From NCBI GenBank assembly GCA_030834045.1, contig JAURFZ010000002.1, forward strand, positions 1-32,380: a DNA stretch of 32,380 bases. The letters are read 5' to 3'. The position numbers were made by a program, and so were the translations under genes. The DNA is from Burkholderiales bacterium. GTDB taxonomy: Bacteria; Pseudomonadota; Gammaproteobacteria; Burkholderiales; Burkholderiaceae_A. Below are positions 7,962 through 15,556 of the stretch, one piece after another. Within the stretch, counting starts at the first letter, position 1. Each line of letters opens with the position of its first letter. Under the pieces are notes generated by a model. It ran no database searches, was not told the origin of the DNA, and was given only the letters and a program-made list of their open reading frames with translations.

Positions 7962-8953
7962 TGGGCAAGCTCCTTTAGCTGTTTGTAAAGATCATCCGAA
8001 ATCGAAATACCATTGCGCTCGGCCTGGCGTCGAAGGCCAAAGCGTCGCTCACCAGGAAGTCGCACCTCGGGGTCCTGGCTAATATAGGTAATAAGGTCTT
8101 CCATACGCTGGAAATAACCCTCTTGCGACCTCAGCCCGATGTCGATGGCAAGTAAGGCCTGGGCAATACGAGGCCGGTTGCCTTCGAGCTCGAAAAAGGA
8201 GTCGGCCTCAAAGCCATAGGCCGAGTTGGAAACGGCCACGCAGAGCGCCTCAACCATAAAGGCAAGCATGGCGCCCTTGGCCCCGCCTGCAGGCACCATC
8301 ATTCCTGTGAGACCTTCCTTGGGGTCCGTGGTGGGTTCGCCTTTGGAGTTTAAAGCCCAACCCTCGGGAATGGACTCGCCTTTTTGCGCGGCAACCATAA
8401 GCTTGCCGCGAGCCACCGCGCTTAAAGAGAGGTCAATGAGAACAGGGTCGGCCTTGACCCGAGGAAAGGCTGCGGCAATAGGGTTGGTTCCAAAGACAGC
8501 GCGACGACCTCCCCACATGGGCATAGCCGCAGGTGAGTTGCCCACCACCAATCCAATGAGACCCTGACGAGCAAGGTCTTCTGCGAAATGACCCGCCACT
8601 CCAAAATGGTGGCTGTTGGCAACCGCAATGAAGGACACGCCCTGGGTCTTGGCCCGCGCTGCCGCCTCGGCAACGGCAAGTTGCATGGCAGGAAAGGCAA
8701 ACCCCTCTTGGGCATCGACAACAGCTGCTGCGGGACGGCTTGCAACGACGCAGGGCTTAGCCTGGGCATTCACACGCCCCACACGAACATGACCCGCATA
8801 CTGAGGTACCCGCGACAGCCCATGCGAGGCCATGCCATCGGCATCGGCACGAACCAATGACTTGGCAGTGATTTGCGCAGCCCTTGCCTGCACACCTGAG
8901 GCCTCAAGGGCCTTGGCGGCAAGGTTTTCAGCGTCAATAAGACTAAGGTTCAT
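7958..8953 (-). CDS. comC: Malate/L-lactate dehydrogenase-family oxidoreductase, probable (R)-sulfolactate dehydrogenase
   Basis: LDH2-family features (DGMASHGLSRVPQYAGHVRVGRVN, NSHHFGVAGHFAEDLARQGLIG, FGTNPIAAAFPR). Sulfolactate specificity is inferred from the adjacent SlcC-like gene and the xsc/hpsN context. Confidence 0.78.
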   Translation of the reverse strand: MNLSLIDAENLAAKALEASGVQARAAQITAKSLVRADADGMASHGLSRVPQYAGHVRVGRVNAQAKPCVVASRPAAAVVDAQEGFAFPAMQLAVAEAAARAKTQGVSFIAVANSHHFGVAGHFAEDLARQGLIGLVVGNSPAAMPMWGGRRAVFGTNPIAAAFPRVKADPVLIDLSLSAVARGKLMVAAQKGESIPEGWALNSKGEPTTDPKEGLTGMMVPAGGAKGAMLAFMVEALCVAVSNSAYGFEADSFFELEGNRPRIAQALLAIDIGLRSQEGYFQRMEDLITYISQDPEVRLPGERRFGLRRQAERNGISISDDLYKQLKELAQ

Positions 8954-8961
8954 GAAGCAGT

Positions 8962-9885
8962 TCAACCTTTCGAGAGTTGATGGAGCTCGTTCGCAACACG
9001 CTCGGCAATAAGACCACTCACCCGCTGATTGCTATCTTGCGTGACCCCAGAGATATGCGGTGTGACGATGACATTGGCAAGGCGTGCTAGCTCGGTTGGC
9101 GCAGGTAAAGGTTCCGTCTCAAAGACATCAATGGCAGCACCACCAAGATGGCCCGACGTTAAAGCCTTTAGTAAGGCCTGCTCATCGACAATGCCACCCC
9201 GCGAGGTGTTAATAAGAATACTGCCAGGCTTCATAGAAGCAATAACCTTTGCATTAAACATAGAGGCCGTTGAAGCCAAGTAAGGAACATGAATCGAGAT
9301 GACGTCTGCGGTCTGCAGGAGGTCTTCGAAGCTCAGAAGCTCTATGTTGGTGGGGGCCTGCTTTAGAAATGGGTCGTGGCCGGTGCATTCAAAGCCAAAG
9401 CTCTGAGCAAGCCGCGCGACTCTGCAGCCAATATCGCCAAGACCCACAATCCCAAGCTTACGTCCTGGAGCCTCGCGACCATCGGACGACTCGGCGCGAC
9501 ACCAGCCTTTGGCCTGCATGCCTTGCATGGCGGCGGGAAGCCTGCGAAGCAGGGCCACCGCGCTCACCACCACATACTCCGCTACCGAGTGTGCATTGGC
9601 GCCTGTTGCCGGAATAACCTTAATACCGCGTGCCTTGCAGGCTTCGAGGTTGATGTTGTCCAGGCCCACACCCAGTCGGCCCACAAGCTTGAGCCTAGGT
9701 GCCAAATGAAGCAGGCTCTCGGTCACCTTAGTCTGGTTGCGAACAATCAAGGCATCGGCATTCGCAAGCTCATCGACAAGCTGCTCGGGCTGGGCAAAAG
9801 CATCTGGCTTGTGAACAACCTGGAACTGCTGCCGCAGGCGCGCGACCGCCTGCTCGTCCATGAACTCTGTGATTAGAATAACCAT
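8962..9885 (-). CDS. slcC: D-isomer-specific 2-hydroxyacid dehydrogenase, probable (S)-sulfolactate dehydrogenase
   Basis: GLGDIGCRVARLAQSFGF dinucleotide fold, INTSRGGIVDEQAL and VTPHISGVT motifs of the SerA/2-hydroxyacid DH family. The ComC + SlcC pairing is known from sulfolactate degraders such as Chromohalobacter. Likely start MVILITEFMDEQ. Confidence 0.75.
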   Translation of the reverse strand: MVILITEFMDEQAVARLRQQFQVVHKPDAFAQPEQLVDELANADALIVRNQTKVTESLLHLAPRLKLVGRLGVGLDNINLEACKARGIKVIPATGANAHSVAEYVVVSAVALLRRLPAAMQGMQAKGWCRAESSDGREAPGRKLGIVGLGDIGCRVARLAQSFGFECTGHDPFLKQAPTNIELLSFEDLLQTADVISIHVPYLASTASMFNAKVIASMKPGSILINTSRGGIVDEQALLKALTSGHLGGAAIDVFETEPLPAPTELARLANVIVTPHISGVTQDSNQRVSGLIAERVANELHQLSKG

Positions 9886-9905
9886 GATATATGTATCATA
9901 TACAT
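9884..9905. promoter_or_regulatory. Overlapping dyads at the slcC start, candidate repressor operator and promoter of the minus-strand operon
   Basis: ATGTAT-CAT-ATACAT (9891-9905) and ATGATA-TATG-TATCAT (9884-9899). On the minus strand TATGAT lies 9 nt before the slcC ATG, with TTGTGC 18 nt further upstream. Confidence 0.5.
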
Positions 9906-10010
9906 GACTTGCATTATGGCACAAAACAGTCCGAATTCGGCCTACGGATTGACCCTAGAAGGGCTTTGCCAGGATCTCTCGGAGCAATCGCCTGCAACGT
10001 GATGCCACGG

Positions 10011-11408
10011 CTATTTTGCTGCCAAACCGAGCGCCTGGTTTACCAGCCCCCTTAATGACTTTTGAAGCTTACGCCGCTGGGCTGCAAAGACGGGGTCCTG
10101 GCAGAGGTTCTTAAGCTCATAAGGGTCTTCCTTAAGATCGTAGAGCTCATCAAGTTCACCTGCCTGCCCCCGATTCACCCAGTGAATATATTTGTAGCGT
10201 TGGGTTCGTATGGCCTTGTAGGTCATTCCGACCAGCCAGGGCATAGCATTTTCTGCCCAATACTCCACCATGAAAGACTTTCGGTGCTTGGCCTTTGCAG
10301 ACTGAAAGACTGGGACCATCGACTGCCCTTGAATATGTTGACCAGGCTGACCCCCTGCAAGCTCAATAAGTGTGGGAGCAATGTCCTGACAGATGACGAG
10401 CTGAGATCGGTTCGAACCCGATGGAATCATTGGCGGATAACGCACAGCAAAGGGGGATCGAATACCCTCCTCGTAGGCAAAACGACGTTCTGGCCCAAGG
10501 CCATGCTCACCGAAGAAATACCCGTTATCACCAAAGAAAATAATGCAGGTGTTATCAAGCTCACCCTGCTCGTCTAGCGTCTGCAGAATACGGCCGACAC
10601 CCTCGTCCACACTGGCCATCATCTGGGCCCGAAGCCGAATCTCTTGCTGGGTTCCTGCCTGCAGCGCCTTCAATAAAGTCTTGGCTGCCGGCTTTTTCTT
10701 CAGTTCAAGGCATTCCTTCCAGGCGGGTTTGTTTTTTACAACCTCTTCGGCCGAGAGCATGTTGGGAGTTGAAGGAAAGACATCGTTTTTGTAGAGCCCC
10801 TGGTGACGTTTGGGAACAATGTAACCACCATTAGGAAGAATGGTGAGCTTGCCATCGGCCGCCTGGTCCGCATCGGGATGCACCGCCTTGTGCGCATAGA
10901 AAAGAGAGAAGGGTTTGGTGCGTTTGCGTTTTAAATAATCCACTGCATAGTCATTCATGATGTCGGTCATGTAGCCCTTGTGGGCACTGTAGCGTCCGTT
11001 CTTGTTGAGTACAGGATCGTTCAGTCGGCCATGACCGTCGTAGCTAATCCAGTGGTCGTAGCCTGGTCGCGGCTTGCCGTCATTGCCCATATGCCACTTG
11101 CCAATGTGAGCCGTTTCATAGCCCAGTTGCTGCAGCTCGAGGTGGTAGTTGGGTAGCCTATGGCTCATGGCGTCGCGGGCGACATTATCAATAACACCAT
11201 GACGGCTTGCATACTGGCCCGACATAACGGAGGCCCTGTTGGGGGAACAGATTGGTGTAGTGTGAAAGGCTCGCGTAAAAAGCGCTCCCTCGTGTGCTAT
11301 GCGATCGATATTGGGCGTCTTCATGTAAGGATGACCTCCGGCCCCGAACTCGTCATAACGAAGGTCGTCAATCAGTATGACCAAAAAATTGGGCTTTCTT
11401 TTTTTCAT
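10011..11408 (-). CDS. Sulfatase-family (alkaline phosphatase superfamily) hydrolase
   Basis: MKKRKPNFLVILIDDLRYDEFG; PICSPNRASVMSGQYASRHGV active-site region; FFGDNGYFFGEHGL and LYDLKEDPYELKNL. AAGGAG precedes the ATG at 11408. No signal peptide visible. Confidence 0.9.
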   Translation of the reverse strand: MKKRKPNFLVILIDDLRYDEFGAGGHPYMKTPNIDRIAHEGALFTRAFHTTPICSPNRASVMSGQYASRHGVIDNVARDAMSHRLPNYHLELQQLGYETAHIGKWHMGNDGKPRPGYDHWISYDGHGRLNDPVLNKNGRYSAHKGYMTDIMNDYAVDYLKRKRTKPFSLFYAHKAVHPDADQAADGKLTILPNGGYIVPKRHQGLYKNDVFPSTPNMLSAEEVVKNKPAWKECLELKKKPAAKTLLKALQAGTQQEIRLRAQMMASVDEGVGRILQTLDEQGELDNTCIIFFGDNGYFFGEHGLGPERRFAYEEGIRSPFAVRYPPMIPSGSNRSQLVICQDIAPTLIELAGGQPGQHIQGQSMVPVFQSAKAKHRKSFMVEYWAENAMPWLVGMTYKAIRTQRYKYIHWVNRGQAGELDELYDLKEDPYELKNLCQDPVFAAQRRKLQKSLRGLVNQALGLAAK

Positions 11409-11475
11409 GTGGGTCTCCTTGTTCAAAGTTTGTCATCCTAACGTGTCAACACGCTTTCGATTAGATGCTCAAGCA

Positions 11476-11489
11476 ATTATGCGCATAAT
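11476..11489. promoter_or_regulatory. Perfect 14-bp palindrome ATTATGCGCATAAT in the divergent sulfatase / metallophosphoesterase promoter region
   Basis: Read directly; lies in the 123-bp intergenic region between divergent ATGs at 11408 (-) and 11532 (+). Confidence 0.5.
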
Positions 11490-11531
11490 AGTCCGATCAA
11501 CAGCGGGCTAAGTTAACCAAGGGTATTTCCC

Positions 11532-13358
11532 ATGACGACCTCTTCCAATGGCAATTCCATCATCCGGCCAAAAGGCTCTCCAACCCCTCGGTATACATTT
11601 GCAGTTGTCGCAGATACTCATGTCAATGAACTCGACATTGGGGGAACATCACCCTACGAGACTAACGCCTACGCAAATCAAAGGGCCCGTTATGTCTTTG
11701 AACAGCTTGCAGAGATCGAATCAGAGCTTGCATTCGTTGTTCACTTGGGCGACATCGTTCATCCTGTTCCAGGTCTACCAAGCTTTGAGCAGGCTGTCAC
11801 CGAGTTCAAAGCCATTGCAGGCTGCCTAAAAATTCCTCTTTACTGCGTGCCTGGTAATCATGATGTTGGCGACAAAAAAGTTGACTGGATGCCGGCCGAT
11901 CACGTTAGTAGCAGCTACTTAAAAAAGTACCGCCAGCATTTTGGGAAAGACTTTTTTGAGTTTTCTTTCCAGAGCGATCAGTTTGTTTTTCTAAACACTG
12001 TTCTTATGAACTCCGGATTGGCCGAGGAGGAAGAGCAACGCAACTGGCTTGAACAAATCCTTAGCAGGCCTTGCACAGGGCGTCGTTACGTGTTCATGCA
12101 CTACCCACCTTATTTGTGGCGTGAGGACGAGCCGGGCAACTACGACAACATCGACCAGCCTGCTCGGTCCTGGCTTTTGGGTTTGCTCAGGCAGCCCGGC
12201 ATCGACACAATCTTTGCAGGTCATGTTCATAATTTTTGGCTTGACCGAATTGGTGAAGCGAATTTCTTCATGCTTCCATCAACGGCATTTATGCGGCACG
12301 ATTTTTCCGCCTTCTACCGTATTGCGCCAGCAGTCGAGTTCGGACGAGGCGACCCAGGGCGATTCGGTTATTTCCTGGTCGATGTCTTTGAGAGCGAATC
12401 GGTGGTTTACTCAATTCGAACCCAGGGTGAGCGCCAGCTCCCCGGCAGGCCAACCGCGAAAACCCAACTGCTTGCAACACACCCACGGGTGTCGACGTTT
12501 CCAAATGTTGGTGTTGAACTTCGCCACCCTTGGGCACAGTCCGAGCAAATTACGGCAACCGGTGGTGTCCAAGAGTTCGGCCGAAAGTTTGCCCGCAATG
12601 ACTACCCTCTGCAGGCGCTTCTTGAAATGGGAACAAGGCTCGTAAAGATTCCCGAAATTGATGTTCGCACCCAGGAATCACGTGAGCGTATTCCCCTGCT
12701 TCGGGGGCAGGGTATTTCCGTGTGGATGACCAAACTTGGTGCCCCCAGCGATGCGCTTCTAAGCCAGGATAACCTTCAAGTTGATGCTATGGAATGCAAT
12801 CAAAGACTTGTTGATTTTAATCGGGTCAAAGATCGCTATCAGGCCTTTACCAAGGCTACTGGCATTGGGCTGTTTTTATCGCCACTTCGAGATGAAGGCC
12901 TTGAGAAACAAACCCATGGAAATACCTTCAGCCACTTTATTCGATCTGGGTTTTTAGTTGGTGAATTAGAAGCCCAGACAGACTGGATGCAGAAGATGGT
13001 TGCAGGCAGCTTTCTTAATGGCGTGGTTGTACGCCATGAATTTCACCAAGAACTTGCTATGGTCACTGAAGATTGCGCAGCCTGGGCGAAGACCTGTGGA
13101 TGCTCAGTTCAAATTTCTATTAAAACGTCAGGCCCATCAACTGCCGCCCTTAACGGTGACACTGAAAGGCTAAGGCAGTTAACGCAGCAAGCCCTCAGTC
13201 TTTGCCTAAAACACCCTAATCTATTTTTTATTTTCGACACCTTTGCCGATGTCGACCGTGGCTATTATCCAAGGCTTGGCTTCATTGATGGGCACTTCAA
13301 CTTAAGACCTGCGGGCCTGCAATGGCAGAAGGCCGTTGCAACAGGCGAGGCTTACTAA
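11532..13358 (+). CDS. Calcineurin-like metallophosphoesterase with a large C-terminal domain of unknown function
   Basis: N-terminal VVADTHVNE, VHLGDIVHP, CVPGNHDVG, HYPPYLW and FAGHVHNFW motifs; about 270 further residues with no metallophosphoesterase motifs. Confidence 0.85.
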   Translation: MTTSSNGNSIIRPKGSPTPRYTFAVVADTHVNELDIGGTSPYETNAYANQRARYVFEQLAEIESELAFVVHLGDIVHPVPGLPSFEQAVTEFKAIAGCLKIPLYCVPGNHDVGDKKVDWMPADHVSSSYLKKYRQHFGKDFFEFSFQSDQFVFLNTVLMNSGLAEEEEQRNWLEQILSRPCTGRRYVFMHYPPYLWREDEPGNYDNIDQPARSWLLGLLRQPGIDTIFAGHVHNFWLDRIGEANFFMLPSTAFMRHDFSAFYRIAPAVEFGRGDPGRFGYFLVDVFESESVVYSIRTQGERQLPGRPTAKTQLLATHPRVSTFPNVGVELRHPWAQSEQITATGGVQEFGRKFARNDYPLQALLEMGTRLVKIPEIDVRTQESRERIPLLRGQGISVWMTKLGAPSDALLSQDNLQVDAMECNQRLVDFNRVKDRYQAFTKATGIGLFLSPLRDEGLEKQTHGNTFSHFIRSGFLVGELEAQTDWMQKMVAGSFLNGVVVRHEFHQELAMVTEDCAAWAKTCGCSVQISIKTSGPSTAALNGDTERLRQLTQQALSLCLKHPNLFFIFDTFADVDRGYYPRLGFIDGHFNLRPAGLQWQKAVATGEAY

Positions 13359-14176
13359 ACCAATTCAACGGGCAAAAATCGCAGTAAAAAAAAGCCACTG
13401 CTTGCGAGGATAAAAAGCAAAATAAATTGTCTGAGTCGATTCGGAGAAATAAACCCTGTCAGGTGCTGACCTGCTGAGGTTGCAATAATGTAGACAGGAA
13501 GTCCTAGGGCCAAGGGTGGGAACAGTTCTTTCCCCACAAAACCAACTCCAAGCATCAAGGTTATGGTGGCGATTGACATCACTGTGGCGTACAGATGCAT
13601 CATGGAACGCACCAGACGAGGTTCGTTTATTGCGTTCATGAAATAACTCGCCGCCACGGGGCCGCCAATGCCTGTCAAAGCTATAAGGCTCCCACAGGCC
13701 AGACCCAACCCTCGTGAAACGTTGTTCGAAACCCTAGGAAGCAAACGCTGAGCGCCGACCAACATAGCCAAGGCTATGAATGCAATAACGAAACTCGCAA
13801 TCAGGCCAACGACATTGGTATCTAGAATCCCTTGTGCAAATAATCCAATGGGTAGCCCGAGGACTGACCAGAGGACAAACTTATGCAACAGCCTGTAGGT
13901 GTGTGCCTTGTCATAAACCTGTCTGAAGGCTGATCGAAGCAGTAGCAATGGCCCAAACAACTCAAGCAAGATAGAGATGGCAATGGCCTGAGGCATTGCG
14001 TAAATCGACGCCAGAGGAAGGATCATGACCATGGCACCGCCAAAACCGGTAGCGCCTCGCACCAGCCCACCCAATAAAAAGATACCCACCAACATGGTGA
14101 GATGGTTAGTAAGGTTGGGGTCGAGCCATGGGCTTAGTGTTTCTACAGAGGGCAGCATGGCTAGCATCGATGACAA
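13355..14176 (-). CDS. TauE/SafE family anion (sulfite) exporter
   Basis: 273 aa polytopic protein; LLGGLVRGATGFGGAMVMILPLASIYAMPQAIAISILLE and GLACGSLIALTGIGGPVAASYF repeats typical of TauE/SafE. Confidence 0.85.
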   Translation of the reverse strand: MSSMLAMLPSVETLSPWLDPNLTNHLTMLVGIFLLGGLVRGATGFGGAMVMILPLASIYAMPQAIAISILLELFGPLLLLRSAFRQVYDKAHTYRLLHKFVLWSVLGLPIGLFAQGILDTNVVGLIASFVIAFIALAMLVGAQRLLPRVSNNVSRGLGLACGSLIALTGIGGPVAASYFMNAINEPRLVRSMMHLYATVMSIATITLMLGVGFVGKELFPPLALGLPVYIIATSAGQHLTGFISPNRLRQFILLFILASSGFFLLRFLPVELV

Positions 14177-14187
14177 GGCGTCAGGGC

Positions 14188-15546
14188 CTAGCTTTTCGAT
14201 GGTCCTTTTTGATCGGGCCCTAAAATACGTTGCACCACAAAAAACAAAAGAACACCCCCAATAAGGGCAGCCTCGAGCGACCAGAACAAGGTTGCCCCCA
14301 TGGTGAAGAGGCAGGCCAGACGATTACTCCAGCCAAGCTCAAGGGTATGACGAAGGTCGCGTCTTTCAATAAGACGCCAGGCCACCACCCACAAAACACC
14401 CGCAATGCAGGCAAGCGGTAAGAGCGTGGCAAATTCACGACCGAAGGCAAGAATCAGAACAAGAAGAAGCGAAGCAATCACCGCGGCCATGGGGGTCTTC
14501 GCACCACTGGCTATGTTGACCCCAGAGCGATTAAACGAACCGCTGGTTGGGTAGGATGAAAAGAAAGAGCCGGTAAGGTTTCCAAGACCCTGCCCAATCA
14601 CCTCCTGCGTGCCGTTAAAGGCAATGCCTTGGCGCGTGGCCATAGCACGCGAAATGGCAGAGGCCTCTGCGAGCGCAAGCATGGTCATCACCAGGCAAGG
14701 CACGAGAAGAGATGGCAAAACCTCGAGCGGCGGAATGGGCCAGGAGAGCAACGGCAGTGCGCTGGGCAGAGCAGAGACGGCCGGAAGGCTTGGCCGACCA
14801 AGCCAGTGCGTAAGCAGCCAGGTGACAGCCGAGGCAAGCAAAAGACCGAAGAACATGGCGGGCAGTCGCCGTGAGACCTTCTCAAACAACAGGATGAAAA
14901 CAATGGTCATCACCGCGATGGCCAATGGGAAAAAATTAATTTGATCGAGTCGCTCGAGGACTTGGCCTGCTGTGACAAGGATGGAGGTGGTGCGTTCAAG
15001 CGACAGGCCAAGCGCGGTGCCCACCTGGCTGTTTGCGATGAGCACTGCTGCACCGATGGTGAAGCCCAGAATAACCGCGTGCGGAACTTTTTCAACGAGC
15101 CTACCCAGGCCTGAGATACCAATAGCGAGTTGCAGAACGCCCACCATAAACGTGAGACTAAGCACCAGCGCCACGTAGTCTGGGCTGCCCGGAGTAGCGA
15201 GTGGCGCAACCAATGCAAGCGTGGTGAGCGAAATGGCATTGGCGGGACCCGTGACCATGACCCGGCTTGAGCCCCACAGCGCAGCAACAACGCAGGGCAC
15301 CATCGCCGCGTAAAGACCGTACTGAGGGGGCATGCCCGCCAAGGTGGCAAAGGCAACGCCCTGGGGCAGAACAACTGTTGCACCGGTGAGGCCTGCCCAG
15401 ACGTCCGACTGCACATGGCCTGACTTTGGCCACTGAGGAAGCCAGTGAAGAAAAGGGAAGAGTCTGCGCCACATAGTTAGCTTGGGCGGAATTACCGACG
15501 GAGGAAGAGGAATAACCTCTTTGAAAACTGGAACATTTTGACCCAT
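14188..15546 (-). CDS. SulP family sulfate permease without C-terminal STAS domain
   Basis: DVWAGLTGATVVLPQGVAFATLAGMPPQYGLYAAMVPCVVAALWGSSRVMVTGPANAISL signature; ends at FFVVQRILGPDQKGPSKS right after the last membrane segments. Confidence 0.9.
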   Translation of the reverse strand: MGQNVPVFKEVIPLPPSVIPPKLTMWRRLFPFLHWLPQWPKSGHVQSDVWAGLTGATVVLPQGVAFATLAGMPPQYGLYAAMVPCVVAALWGSSRVMVTGPANAISLTTLALVAPLATPGSPDYVALVLSLTFMVGVLQLAIGISGLGRLVEKVPHAVILGFTIGAAVLIANSQVGTALGLSLERTTSILVTAGQVLERLDQINFFPLAIAVMTIVFILLFEKVSRRLPAMFFGLLLASAVTWLLTHWLGRPSLPAVSALPSALPLLSWPIPPLEVLPSLLVPCLVMTMLALAEASAISRAMATRQGIAFNGTQEVIGQGLGNLTGSFFSSYPTSGSFNRSGVNIASGAKTPMAAVIASLLLVLILAFGREFATLLPLACIAGVLWVVAWRLIERRDLRHTLELGWSNRLACLFTMGATLFWSLEAALIGGVLLFFVVQRILGPDQKGPSKS

Positions 15547-15556
15547 AATTTAGCGA

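Noticed and set aside
7958-8953. Ordinary malate or ureidoglycolate dehydrogenase
   Set aside because: The LDH2 family is broad, but pairing with a 2-hydroxyacid dehydrogenase next to hps/xsc genes favours ComC; kept at moderate confidence.
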